Shown piece by piece: positions 1 to 7,856 of a DNA stretch of 45,176 nucleotides. This DNA is from Deltaproteobacteria bacterium (lineage in GTDB: Bacteria > Desulfobacterota > GWC2-55-46). The notes beneath the pieces are model-generated. The model saw only the letters and a program-made list of their open reading frames with translations, ran no database searches and was not told the origin of the DNA. Both the position numbers and the translations under genes were made by a program. Location: assembly GCA_016218105.1 (NCBI GenBank), contig JACRET010000045.1:1-45176 (forward strand). The letters run 5' to 3'. Within the stretch, counting starts at the first letter, position 1. Each line of letters opens with the position of its first letter.

Positions 1-615
1 CTTTTCTCTTTCCGTTAAAGGGACATACGGCGGGTTTGAGAGCACCATCTGCGCCTTGCCTTCAAGGCCCTTGCCCTCAAGAGGCCCAAAGAGATCGCCT
101 TCCAGGAAATTGACCCTGGAATCCACATTGTTCCTGATAGCGTTCTCTCTGGCTATGGCCAACGCGCCGTTTGATATGTCCGTAGCGTAGACCATGCACT
201 CGGGAAGCTCTGTCGCCACTGTTATCGCTACGCACCCGCTCCCTGTGCAGAGGTCGATTACCGTCAGTTTGCCGTCCGCACTGAATGCCTTTGACGCGCT
301 TAAGGCCTCTTCCACCAGAAGCTCGGTCTCAGGCCTCGGGATGAGCGTGTCCTTTGTTACCTTGAAGCCAAGCCCGAAGAACTCGGCCTCTCCCACGATA
401 TACTGCGACGGCTCTCTATTTGCCTTCCGCTCGACGTAGCCCAGGAAGACTTCTTCCTCGGCATCGGATAGAATCCTTCTTGAATTCAAAAAGAGTTCAT
501 GCCGTTTGCACGCGAGGAGATGGGTAAGCAAAAACTCAGCCTCCGCCCTCGCGTCAGGCACCTTGAAGACAGTCATCCTTTCCTCCGCCCATTTAAGCGC
601 TTCGTTTACGGTCAT
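1..615 (-). CDS. prmC: PrmC/HemK release-factor glutamine methyltransferase (C-terminus cut by window edge)
   Basis: Reading leftward from an ATG at 615 the frame stays open to base 1, giving 205 codons. The N-terminal helical domain begins MTVNEALKWAEERM and continues into a RPETELLVEEAL segment typical of PrmC. Near the window edge the signature NPPYVP is readable; in this family NPPY binds the glutamine side chain of the release-factor GGQ motif for SAM-dependent N5-methylation. Family members are about 280-290 residues, so roughly 80 C-terminal residues lie outside the window. prfA often lies upstream of prmC, but here the upstream neighbours (744-2017) are unknown genes on the same strand. 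The family call is firm; only the missing end is unseen. Confidence 0.93.
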   Translation of the reverse strand, partial: MTVNEALKWAEERMTVFKVPDARAEAEFLLTHLLACKRHELFLNSRRILSDAEEEVFLGYVERKANREPSQYIVGEAEFFGLGFKVTKDTLIPRPETELLVEEALSASKAFSADGKLTVIDLCTGSGCVAITVATELPECMVYATDISNGALAIARENAIRNNVDSRVNFLEGDLFGPLEGKGLEGKAQMVLSNPPYVPLTEREK

Positions 616-743
616 AAGCCTCCGGTCACGCCTTTATGATAAATAACAAAGGGATGTAAGTCAATCGGGCTTTGAGCGTGGAGTTTTTATGTTCTTTGGT
701 TTTTTTTCAGCCGAACTGATAGAGAGACGGGCTTCGAGGCTGA

Positions 744-1373
744 CTAGGAGGCGAAATACTCAGGCACCTGCTCCTTTAAGGACAGGAGCAGCTCATACGC
801 TATCTGGCGGGCGCTTGCGAATTCTATGGACATAAGGCTTTCGCTGACCCCGGCTTTTTCATTGACCCATCCGATGGGGCTGTTGAGTATTATCCTGTTG
901 AATTCCTCATTCAGCTCCGGGTCGGTTCCGGGGGCGTAGGTATTCGACACCGCGAGTATTATCCCTTCCCTGGAAAGGCTTATGCCGTTTTCGGAGTCTA
1001 TTATCTCAAGCTTGTTCCACCATTCGTCAAAGGTGGATTTACTGGATTTGATGCGGGGGTTTTTGCCGAGCCTCGGCGTGTAGCGGTGCTCCGGCCCTCC
1101 GATCGTCACCACGGCAAGGCCGCTGAAAGGAAGCCCAAGGTCCGGGTTGTAGTCAGGGGAGTTATCGTAAAAAAAAAGTTCCTTCAAGCCGAGCCTGCTT
1201 AAAATCGACAGATTAACGCCGGTATCCTCGGCGATAGCCCGGATGCATATGGCAAGCCTCTGCGCCTCTCCTAAAAACTCGTTATCATAAGAGCTGGCAG
1301 AGGCTTCCATGAAATGTATAAGGTCTTGAAGAAGCTCCCCTGCATCTGTCTCAGGCCGCATGGGTCTTTTCAT
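744..1373 (-). CDS. Unknown protein, tandem paralogue of the 1397-2017 gene
   Basis: This is a 209-residue soluble protein with no signal peptide or membrane segment. I do not recognise the family. It clearly shares ancestry with its upstream neighbour: both carry SGEAxRLA-like text, an FYDxSPDY motif, LGLPFSGLAxVTxGG, a YxPRL motif, a RExIILAVS motif and a closing ASARQIAxEL segment. The ATG at 1373 is preferred because GGGTGAG lies just upstream and it follows the neighbour's stop codon; the longer frame to 1424 would overlap that gene. The pair is probably co-transcribed leftward, towards prmC. No catalytic motif is evident. Confidence 0.7.
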   Translation of the reverse strand: MKRPMRPETDAGELLQDLIHFMEASASSYDNEFLGEAQRLAICIRAIAEDTGVNLSILSRLGLKELFFYDNSPDYNPDLGLPFSGLAVVTIGGPEHRYTPRLGKNPRIKSSKSTFDEWWNKLEIIDSENGISLSREGIILAVSNTYAPGTDPELNEEFNRIILNSPIGWVNEKAGVSESLMSIEFASARQIAYELLLSLKEQVPEYFAS

Positions 1374-1396
1374 TAAGCTCACCCTGTGATTGGAAT

Positions 1397-2017
1397 TTAA
1401 TGCAGCTGCAGGAGATCTCCGCATTGCTCATTGAGAGTGACCATGAGCTCGAAGGCTATCTGGCGGGCGCTCGCGTATTCCAGTTCCAGCATGGCAGCTG
1501 GTATGTGAGCCGCCTCGATGTCAGGCAGGTTGGCTTTAACCATGATATTGTCGTATTGCCCGGTCAGGGTCGAGGCCAGCACGCCAACCCTGGATTTGGA
1601 TACGGCGAGGATGATCGCTTCACGGTTAAGGTTGATGTTGTTTTCCTCGTCCACTATGACTGGTTTTGTCCAGAATTTGGCAAAAGGCGAGAACTGGATC
1701 CTGAGATTCGTGTCAAGCCGTGGCACATACTTTTGGGTCTTTCCCCCCAGAGTTACAATGGCCAGCCCGCTGAAAGGCAGTCCCAGCTTCGAATCATAAT
1801 CAGGGGATCCGTCATAGAAAGCGAGTTTCATCAAATCCATCCTGTCCAGGAGAGAACGCGATTCACCGTCGCTATGGACAAGTACCCTTACGCAATTGGC
1901 GAGCCTGATGGCCTCACCTGAACTGCCCTTATCGTACTCAGAACCTGCGGCCTCCAGAAATTTTACGATTTCCCTCATGTAATTGATTGATTCATTGTCA
2001 AACGTCTTTTCTGCCAT
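1397..2017 (-). CDS. Unknown protein, first of a tandem paralogous pair
   Basis: A 206-residue soluble protein starting MAEKTFDNESIN. Its middle (FYDGSPDYDSKLGLPFSGLA, about residues 67-86) is nearly identical in layout to the downstream paralogue, while the two N-termini and the 150-180 region differ. The ATG at 2017 is preceded by GGAGAGG at good spacing. Upstream on this strand a weak sigma-70-like pair (TTGTAG, 17 bases, TATTGT) lies near 2070-2100. I cannot assign a family or function. Confidence 0.72.
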   Translation of the reverse strand: MAEKTFDNESINYMREIVKFLEAAGSEYDKGSSGEAIRLANCVRVLVHSDGESRSLLDRMDLMKLAFYDGSPDYDSKLGLPFSGLAIVTLGGKTQKYVPRLDTNLRIQFSPFAKFWTKPVIVDEENNINLNREAIILAVSKSRVGVLASTLTGQYDNIMVKANLPDIEAAHIPAAMLELEYASARQIAFELMVTLNEQCGDLLQLH

Positions 2018-2102
2018 ATACCTCTCCGTCTATGAAGTTATCCGATTAATGTGTCACATAATCAGCGCTTTTACAATATTTTAATAAAAAAAAGACTACA
2101 AT

Positions 2103-2134
2103 AAACAAAAAGCCCCGAAAGGGGCTTTTTGTTT
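2103..2134. terminator. Bidirectional rho-independent terminator
   Basis: A perfect 14-bp stem (AAACAAAAAGCCCC with its complement) closes on a GAAA tetraloop and is flanked by A- and T-runs on both sides. It can end leftward transcription of the deacylase gene (stop at 2162) and insulates the unknown pair. It is the clearest terminator in the window. Confidence 0.93.
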
Positions 2135-2161
2135 TACGCCTACATGGTTACTTTGCCAATC

Positions 2162-2629
2162 TCAATGAACCGCGAATTTGGCTACCTTCGGCTTCACAAG
2201 CTCTTCGTATTCCTTATAGTCCATTTCCACGGCTTCGTAGTGGGTTCCGGCATTAAAATAGATGTGCTCATCCTCCGCAAGCGACTTGTCCACTATCGTG
2301 TCCACATTGTAGAGGTTCCCAAAAGGCGGTTCCGCGCCCGGCTCGCAGTCCGGGAATAACACGGCGAATTCCTTTTCATCGGCAAGCTTGACTTCGCTCT
2401 CTCCGGTGGCGTCTTTGAGCTTGTCAAAATCCACCCTGAGGCTGGCCGGAAGGACAGCCATTATGAACCGTCCGTCGGCCTTGATCATGACGGACTTTAC
2501 AAGCTCTTTCCCGCGCACGTGCATTGACGCGGCTATCTCCTGGGCCGTATATGCCTCAGGGTGTATTACAGCTTTGTAAGGAACCTTGTTTTTATTCAGA
2601 AAATCTTCAAGCCGTCTGAGGATTGCCAT
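2162..2629 (-). CDS. YbaK/EbsC-type aminoacyl-tRNA deacylase domain protein
   Basis: A 155-residue protein consisting of a single YbaK/aminoacyl-tRNA editing domain. The family hydrolyses mischarged aminoacyl-tRNAs in trans. Recognisable features are the N-terminal LEDFLNKNKVPYK, the segment HPEAYTAQEIAASMHVRG, the conserved lysine stretch ELVKSVMIKADG, and the central PFGNLYNVDTIVDKSL followed by YFNAGTHYEAVEM, which follows the usual GxHxxxxxM pattern. The start has AAAGGAGG six bases upstream and a good promoter. Substrate specificity (Cys-tRNA(Pro), Ala-tRNA or other) cannot be read from the sequence. It is divergent from the archaemetzincin gene. Confidence 0.88.
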   Translation of the reverse strand: MAILRRLEDFLNKNKVPYKAVIHPEAYTAQEIAASMHVRGKELVKSVMIKADGRFIMAVLPASLRVDFDKLKDATGESEVKLADEKEFAVLFPDCEPGAEPPFGNLYNVDTIVDKSLAEDEHIYFNAGTHYEAVEMDYKEYEELVKPKVAKFAVH

Positions 2630-2655
2630 GGAAACGCCTCCTTTCCGATAATAAA

Positions 2656-2684
2656 ATTATATACCCGGATTTCATAATGCGCAA
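2656..2684 (-). promoter_or_regulatory. Sigma-70-type promoter of the YbaK-like gene
   Basis: On the minus strand a perfect -10 TATAAT (2661-2656) lies 17 bases from TTGCGC (2684-2679). The -35 is weak (3 of 6) but spacing and -10 are ideal, and the gene starts about 27 bases further on. Confidence 0.65.
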
Positions 2685-2707
2685 AGGCGTGAAGCCCCGG
2701 CGCCTGG

Positions 2708-2716
2708 TGGTATAAT
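2708..2716 (+). promoter_or_regulatory. Extended -10 promoter of the archaemetzincin gene
   Basis: TGG followed directly by TATAAT forms a consensus extended -10 element, 30 bases before the ATG at 2747. No good -35 is visible at 17 bases, as is usual for this promoter class. It is divergent from the promoter at 2656-2684. Confidence 0.6.
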
Positions 2717-2746
2717 TAGAGCAGTCGCCTGCATTGGAGGGATACC

Positions 2747-3280
2747 ATGTCAATAGCGCTGATCGCCATCGGGAATGTGGATAGAGAAGTTCTGGAGACC
2801 CTTAAGGCCAGATTGGCCAGTACCTTCAAAAAGGACTTTTCTATCTGCGCGCCTATCCCTTTGCCGGGTAGGGGCTTCGATGACATAAAAGAACAGTACT
2901 CTTCCGTTGATATCATCAGGTACCTTGAAGGCAATGGCGAGTACGGTGATTTTGAAAAGGTATTGGGGGTGATCGACAGGGATCTGTATGTGCCGGGATT
3001 CAACTTCGTCTTCGGCCAGGCTGGCGAAAAGGCCTCTATCATATCTCTTCTTCGCCTGAAGCAGGAATTCTGGGGGCTTCCGGAAGACATTGAGCTCTTT
3101 TTCAAAAGGGCCATAACGGAAGCTGTCCACGAGCTGGGCCATTCTTACGGCCTCAAGCACTGCGAAGACCCGCTTTGCGTTATGTTTTTCTCCAATACGA
3201 TATCCGACACCGACAGGAAAGGGGTCTGGTTTTGCATGGATTGCGAGCATAAGCTTGGGGGCTTAATGCCCTGGCGGTAA
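2747..3280 (+). CDS. amzA: Archaemetzincin-family zinc metalloprotease
   Basis: A 177-residue protein with the full archaemetzincin signature: H128-E-x-x-H132-x5-H138 for the catalytic zinc, immediately followed by Cys139, then Cys144 and Met146, and a distal Cys163-x2-Cys166 pair, so four cysteines bind a second structural zinc. Archaemetzincins are metzincin-like peptidases found in archaea, some bacteria and vertebrates; their physiological substrates are largely unknown. The N-terminal half (QEFWGLPED, FNFVFGQA) fits the family. The ATG at 2747 has GGAGGG at six bases. There is no signal peptide, so it is cytoplasmic. The family assignment is firm; the role is not known. Confidence 0.92.
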   Translation: MSIALIAIGNVDREVLETLKARLASTFKKDFSICAPIPLPGRGFDDIKEQYSSVDIIRYLEGNGEYGDFEKVLGVIDRDLYVPGFNFVFGQAGEKASIISLLRLKQEFWGLPEDIELFFKRAITEAVHELGHSYGLKHCEDPLCVMFFSNTISDTDRKGVWFCMDCEHKLGGLMPWR

Positions 3281-3376
3281 AATTGGTATAGAATTGGACT
3301 ATGGAATTTTGGGGATTTGTAATTGGTGATTCTTCGAATATGCAAATCAAAGCGGTTTTTTAAGAAAGCACAAACT

Positions 3377-4084
3377 ATGAATATCTTCGATTCCACAATG
3401 GTCTTTTATGTAAACAGCCTTTCGCAGCATTCTTTGACTTTTGATAATTTAATGGGCTACATAGCCGGGAACAATATGTTTAAAGGCGGCGTCTTGTCGA
3501 TTATCATCTGGCGGCTGTGGTTTACAGGCAAGCAATCCCGGCCGCATGGGCGTGAGTATATAATCTCGACGATCATCAGCTGCTTCGTGGCTATTGCGTT
3601 GGCAAGGATGCTGGCCGTAACGTTGCCGTTCAGGCTCAGGCCATTTCATGCTACAGGCTTGAATTTCGTGCTCCCATACGGGGTAAACCCGAATGTGTTG
3701 GACGGCTGGAGTTCATTTCCGAGCGATCATGCGGTGCTGTTTTTCACCCTGTCAACAGGCCTGTTATTTCTCTCAAGTAAGATAGGGGTGTTCGCGCTCG
3801 CATATACCGCGCTGTTCATCGGTTTCCCGCGAGTGTATCTGGGGCTGCATTACCCTACCGACGTTATCGGCGGCGCGGTCCTTGGCATGAGCATCGGATG
3901 GTTCGGGAACAGGTACATTGTCAGGAACAATGTTTTTCGATTTGCCTTTCGCTGGCTGGATGCGAGGCCGGGTGTCCTTTATCCCTTGTTTTTTATTTTA
4001 ACTTACCAGATAGCTGACCTGTTTGATACCTCCAGGGGCCTCTTAAGCGGCGCCCTGGAATTAATTCAAATAATGCTTACCTGA
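3377..4084 (+). CDS. PAP2-family membrane phosphatase
   Basis: A 235-residue polytopic membrane protein with the three acid-phosphatase motifs of the PAP2 superfamily: LPFRLRPF (motif 1), SSFPSDHA (motif 2, PSxH) and PRVYLGLHYPTDV (motif 3, RxxxxxHxxxD). Members remove phosphate from lipid phosphates such as undecaprenyl pyrophosphate or phosphatidic acid at the membrane. Hydrophobic segments flank each motif. The ATG at 3377 is preferred over a TTG at 3323; the Shine-Dalgarno (AAGAAAG) is weak for both. The glycan operon begins downstream after a 380-base gap, so a role in recycling lipid carriers is possible but only by proximity. Confidence 0.85.
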   Translation: MNIFDSTMVFYVNSLSQHSLTFDNLMGYIAGNNMFKGGVLSIIIWRLWFTGKQSRPHGREYIISTIISCFVAIALARMLAVTLPFRLRPFHATGLNFVLPYGVNPNVLDGWSSFPSDHAVLFFTLSTGLLFLSSKIGVFALAYTALFIGFPRVYLGLHYPTDVIGGAVLGMSIGWFGNRYIVRNNVFRFAFRWLDARPGVLYPLFFILTYQIADLFDTSRGLLSGALELIQIMLT

Positions 4085-4337
4085 GTTTGCATTGTATAGA
4101 ATATGACCTCCGCGCAGTAAGCTTCCCGTCTGCATCTAATTCCTGTGTAACCAGGATTTTAAAAATCAGCCGTTAAAAAAACTGCGGGACGACAGCGCAA
4201 TCACGACCGCCCCTTTGGCCCCGGCCGGCCAAGCTATCCTTTCGGAGATCGCCAGCCAATAAGCAACCCTGAAAGATAATGCGGATTTTTCTGATAAACA
4301 GGCTTAAAAAACCGCAAAACAAAGACACACAAAAGTC

Positions 4338-4366
4338 TTGATGAAGCTTATTAAATATGCTATGTT
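4338..4366 (+). promoter_or_regulatory. Candidate sigma-70 promoter of the glycan operon
   Basis: TTGATG (4338-4343), a 17-base spacer, then TATGTT (4361-4366); four of six matches in each box. It lies about 100 bases before the first gene of the operon and no stronger candidate is seen in the gap. Confidence 0.45.
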
Positions 4367-4380
4367 CATTTTGTGAACAT
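4362..4380. promoter_or_regulatory. Operator-like perfect palindrome over the -10
   Basis: ATGTTCA, a five-base centre TTTTG, then TGAACAT: a perfect 7-bp inverted repeat overlapping the -10 box and start site of the candidate promoter. The position suits a dimeric repressor. No T-run follows, so it is not a terminator. The regulator is not identifiable. Confidence 0.5.
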
Positions 4381-4463
4381 CATCTTTTCAAGGATTTCCG
4401 CATGAGCCGTGCCCAGGTAACTCCAGTAAATTCATTGATGATTTAATTGAGGGCTATCCAAGA

Positions 4464-5747
4464 GTGAAAGAGCCGATCATAGAAGTCTCAAATATATCGA
4501 AAAGCTACAAGCTCGGCAAAAAGGCCTCTTACGGGAGTCTCCGCGAAGAGATCGCGCAGGCGTTCACATCCATCTTTAAAAACGGCGAAAAAGGGGATGA
4601 CCCCACCCTTTGGGCCTTGAAGGACGTCTCTTTTGAGGTAGGGAAAGGTGAGGTTATCGGCATAATCGGGAGGAATGGGGCCGGGAAATCGACCCTCTTA
4701 AAGATCCTCTCCCGCATAACCGAGCCGACCTCCGGCAGGGTGGTAATGCGGGGCAGGGTAGCAAGCCTCCTGGAGGTGGGTACGGGTTTCCACCCTGAGC
4801 TTACGGGCAGGGAGAACATCTTCCTTAACGGAGCGCTCCTCGGCATGACCAGCGCCGAGATAAAATCCAAATTCGATGAGATAGTGGCCTTCTCCGAGAT
4901 AGAGAAGTTCCTCGATACGCCGGTAAAGAGGTACTCAAGCGGTATGTACGTGCGGCTCGCCTTTGCCGTGGCCGCGCACCTTGAGCCCGAGATACTGATA
5001 GTAGACGAGGTGCTGGCGGTTGGGGACGCTTCCTTTCAGAAGAAATGCCTCGGCAAGATGGGAGACGTCGCCAAGGGCGGAAGGACGGTGCTGTTCGTCA
5101 GCCACAACATGAGCGCCGTGCAGTCGCTCTGCCAGCGGGCCATACTGCTTGCCGGTGGAAGTAAAATCAAGGAAGGAACAAGCCATGATGTCGTAAGCCA
5201 TTATTTTTCTAACGTGGGAGAAAGCCGCAAGGCCCTTCATGAGTTTCCGGCAGACCCAGCCAAGAGGGTCAAGATAAGAAGGGTCGCAGTCAGGGACGAC
5301 AGGGGTGGCTTAGACGATGTGGTAGATCTGAACAAAAACTTTTTCGTACAGATCGATTACGAGCTTACGGAGGACGTTTCCAACCTAAGCATCGGCATAA
5401 GCATTTTCTGTGAGGAGAATGGGCAATGCGTGATCCAGCTCTCAGATCCGGAACTCGATCTGTCAAGGTTGGGCGTAAGGAAAAGAGGGTATTATCAGAG
5501 CGTTGTTGACATACCCAGGAAGATACTCAACACAGGTACATACCGTATAAGGGTCGGCGCGGTAGCCTTCAGGAATGTGCTTGACGTTGAGGACAGCACA
5601 TTCTTTTCGGTCATCGACACCGTGGGCATAGTCCAGTGCATTGGGTTTGAAAGAAAGAACTCGGTGCTCTCAATGCAGTTACCCTGGAAGGTAACGCACT
5701 TTGAAGCGCAGCCTGAAAAACCGCCAACAGTACTCTTTGGAGGATAA
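4464..5747 (+). CDS. Wzt-like polysaccharide/O-antigen export ABC ATPase
   Basis: A 427-residue ABC ATPase with a C-terminal sugar-recognition-type domain. Walker A is GRNGAGKST (69-77), the signature is SSGM (158-161, the divergent form usual in polysaccharide exporters) and Walker B is ILIVDE (177-182) followed by VLAVGD. After about residue 245 a beta-rich domain resembles the Wzt C-terminal domain that binds the modified end of an O-antigen before export across the inner membrane. The GTG start at 4464 has only a weak GAGG upstream. The partner permease (Wzm) normally sits next to it but is absent here. The neighbouring methyltransferases could supply an end cap that this domain reads; that is inference. 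Confidence 0.88.
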   Translation: MKEPIIEVSNISKSYKLGKKASYGSLREEIAQAFTSIFKNGEKGDDPTLWALKDVSFEVGKGEVIGIIGRNGAGKSTLLKILSRITEPTSGRVVMRGRVASLLEVGTGFHPELTGRENIFLNGALLGMTSAEIKSKFDEIVAFSEIEKFLDTPVKRYSSGMYVRLAFAVAAHLEPEILIVDEVLAVGDASFQKKCLGKMGDVAKGGRTVLFVSHNMSAVQSLCQRAILLAGGSKIKEGTSHDVVSHYFSNVGESRKALHEFPADPAKRVKIRRVAVRDDRGGLDDVVDLNKNFFVQIDYELTEDVSNLSIGISIFCEENGQCVIQLSDPELDLSRLGVRKRGYYQSVVDIPRKILNTGTYRIRVGAVAFRNVLDVEDSTFFSVIDTVGIVQCIGFERKNSVLSMQLPWKVTHFEAQPEKPPTVLFGG

Positions 5748-5835
5748 AAGCTTCTTGTGTGTTCTGGTAAAAGCATAGGATTAGACCAGTGCGGTCTGTA
5801 CTGACAATTGCTTGCGGGAAGGTGAAAAGCATTTC

Positions 5836-6738
5836 ATGAGAGAACCTCATTGCCCAGTATGCGGCGGCGGCGACATCACCCTTTATATGAAGGGTGTCTT
5901 TGACTGCGAAAGTACGAGCGTTATGGAGTGTAATGGCTGCGGGCTTCAGTTTCTCGATCCCATGATGAGCGATGAGGAAGAGCATGAGTACTACAGAAAT
6001 TATTACGAGAATCAAAAGACGCGCCATTACAAGACCCTGTCAGTTAAGGACATACAGACCGGGGCCTTGAAAAATTATGACAGGTATAAGGATATTTACC
6101 TCGATTTAATAAAGGATAAAAAAGATATCCTGGAGATTGGGAGCGGGAGCGGCGGTTTTTTAAGGTTCGTAAAAGGGAACTCCCCGAAAAGCAGCGTCGT
6201 GTCGATCGAGAAGTCGGAGTCAAACCGTGATTTTCTCAAGGATGGCGACTTTAACGGTATAACATTTTTGAATGACCTCTCACAGCTTGGCCAGGAAAGC
6301 AGATTCGACCTGATCGCGGCCTTTGGGGTGTTTGAGCATATTAAAAACGGGGTTTCGTTCCTTGAGATGGTAAGGCGCTGTCTGAAGGACGAAAACAGCC
6401 GCCTGGCGATGAATATCCCCAATAAAAGAAATCCCCTGGTCGATCTTTACCATATCGATGAGTTCAGGAAGTTTTCCTACATGAAACAGCATTACTATAC
6501 ATACACGGAACGTTCGCTGGAAATACTGGCGGCAAGGACAGGCTATGTAATTGATAAGTTCAATTACATGCAGGTATGGGGGCTGGACAATCATCTCTCG
6601 TGGCTGAAGAATAAAAGGCCTCAGAATTTTAAGATATATACGGACATATTTTCCGCGGAAACGTTGAAATCATATGATAATGACCTGATAAAACGTAAGA
6701 TGACCGATCTAATGATGGTGGTCTTAAAAAAAAGTTAA
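5836..6738 (+). CDS. Class I SAM-dependent methyltransferase with N-terminal zinc ribbon
   Basis: A 300-residue protein. Residues 1-45 hold two CxxC pairs (CPVCGGG and CNGCGLQF) forming a zinc ribbon, as in many sugar-modifying methyltransferases of surface-glycan clusters. The Rossmann domain follows with motif I ILEIGSGSGGF, the acidic VVSIEKSES strand, and LIAAFGVFEHIKNG, which is the Methyltransf_23-like motif. The ATG at 5836 is preferred to a TTG at 5812; AAGG lies upstream. It could methylate a sugar hydroxyl of the exported glycan; the acceptor is unknown. Confidence 0.82.
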   Translation: MREPHCPVCGGGDITLYMKGVFDCESTSVMECNGCGLQFLDPMMSDEEEHEYYRNYYENQKTRHYKTLSVKDIQTGALKNYDRYKDIYLDLIKDKKDILEIGSGSGGFLRFVKGNSPKSSVVSIEKSESNRDFLKDGDFNGITFLNDLSQLGQESRFDLIAAFGVFEHIKNGVSFLEMVRRCLKDENSRLAMNIPNKRNPLVDLYHIDEFRKFSYMKQHYYTYTERSLEILAARTGYVIDKFNYMQVWGLDNHLSWLKNKRPQNFKIYTDIFSAETLKSYDNDLIKRKMTDLMMVVLKKS

Positions 6739-6835
6739 GGATTGTCTGATTAAAAAAGCGTTGGCATCTTCTCAAGATACCGGCGGCAGTAAAAGGCACG
6801 AGGAAGAAAGCTCAAAAATCCAATGCGGGGATACT

Positions 6836-7843
6836 ATGAAAGGCTATAAGAAGGTCCTTGTTACAGGCGCTGACGGTTTCATCGGCTCACATCTAACGGA
6901 AGAGCTTGTGAGAAGGGGGTATGACGTAAGGGCGTTTGTGCTGTATAACTCGTTCAATTCATGGGGCTGGCTCGATACCGCGGATAAAGAGATTCTGAAA
7001 TCCATCGATGTGTTCGCCGGGGATATCAGAGACCCGCATGGAGTGAAAGAGGCGTTGAAAGGATGCGAGGCCGTGTTCCATCTGGCCGCCCTCATCGCCA
7101 TCCCGTATTCCTACCATTCGCCGGATACCTATGTAGATACCAACGTAAAAGGGACTCTCAACGTCGTGCAGGCCGCGCGGGAGCTGGGATTAAAGAAGAT
7201 CATACACACCTCGACAAGCGAGGTCTACGGCACAGCCAGGTTCGTGCCGATAACAGAGGAACATCCGCTCCAGGGCCAATCCCCGTACTCAGCGTCCAAG
7301 ATCGGCGCAGATCATATCGCGATGTCCTTCTATAGCTCTTTCGATACGCCTGTTTCCATAATACGGCCTTTTAACACCTACGGGCCTCGCCAGTCGGCGA
7401 GGGCCGTGATACCTGCCGTCATCACACAGATAGCGTCCGGGAAAGAGAAGATAAAACTGGGGGCGCTCCACCCGACGAGGGATTTCAATTTTATCAGGGA
7501 CACGGTAAGCGGGTTTATAGCCGCCCTTGAGTCCGGCGCATCCATAGGCGAGATCATAAATATCGGTTCCAACTACGAGGTCTCTATCGGCGACACGGTA
7601 CGGTTTATCTCCGAAATAATGGGCGCGAATATCGAGATAGAGACAGAGCAAGCCCGCTTGAGGCCTGATAAGAGCGAGGTTGAGAGGCTTTGGGCGGACA
7701 ACTCGAAGGCCAAGAGGCTCCTTGGCTGGGAGCCTGAGTACGGAGGCCTCGAAGGCTTCAGTAAGGGCCTTGAAGAGACTGTAAACTGGTTTAAGAACCC
7801 CGATAACCTTAAAGCCTACAAGACGGGCATCTACAATATCTGA
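6836..7843 (+). CDS. legB: LegB-like NAD-dependent sugar-nucleotide 4,6-dehydratase (extended SDR)
   Basis: A 335-residue extended short-chain dehydrogenase. The NAD-binding GADGFIG is at residues 11-17 and the catalytic YxxxK (Y151, K155) lies in PYSASK. The text VLYNSFNSWGWLD (36-48) and PRQSARAVIP are characteristic of the LegB group, which converts GDP- or UDP-GlcNAc to the 4-keto-6-deoxy sugar as an early step to legionaminic acid. The ATG at 6836 is chosen because the longer frame from 6761 adds a non-conserved 25-residue tail. The pyrophosphorylase 14 bases downstream and the NeuB-family synthase in the same operon support a nonulosonic-acid route. Another 4,6-dehydratase specificity remains possible. 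Confidence 0.82.
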   Translation: MKGYKKVLVTGADGFIGSHLTEELVRRGYDVRAFVLYNSFNSWGWLDTADKEILKSIDVFAGDIRDPHGVKEALKGCEAVFHLAALIAIPYSYHSPDTYVDTNVKGTLNVVQAARELGLKKIIHTSTSEVYGTARFVPITEEHPLQGQSPYSASKIGADHIAMSFYSSFDTPVSIIRPFNTYGPRQSARAVIPAVITQIASGKEKIKLGALHPTRDFNFIRDTVSGFIAALESGASIGEIINIGSNYEVSIGDTVRFISEIMGANIEIETEQARLRPDKSEVERLWADNSKAKRLLGWEPEYGGLEGFSKGLEETVNWFKNPDNLKAYKTGIYNI

Positions 7844-7856
7844 CGAAGGAGCCGAA

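Larger units (their letters stand above)
4085..4463 (+). other. Intergenic region with promoter and operator-like palindrome
   Basis: The first 250 bases show no gene. The last 130 bases hold a candidate sigma-70 promoter (4338-4366), a palindrome over its -10 (4362-4380), and a 14-codon ATG frame at 4402-4446. The frame of the next gene stays open upstream of its GTG through codons reading SSKFIDDLIEGYPRVK but reaches no good start, which may be the scar of a lost upstream gene. Confidence 0.5.

Noticed and set aside
1715..1735. TGGCAC followed by a T-rich stretch, sigma-54-like
   Set aside because: The -12 element lacks the GC at the correct distance and it lies inside a coding region on the opposite strand.
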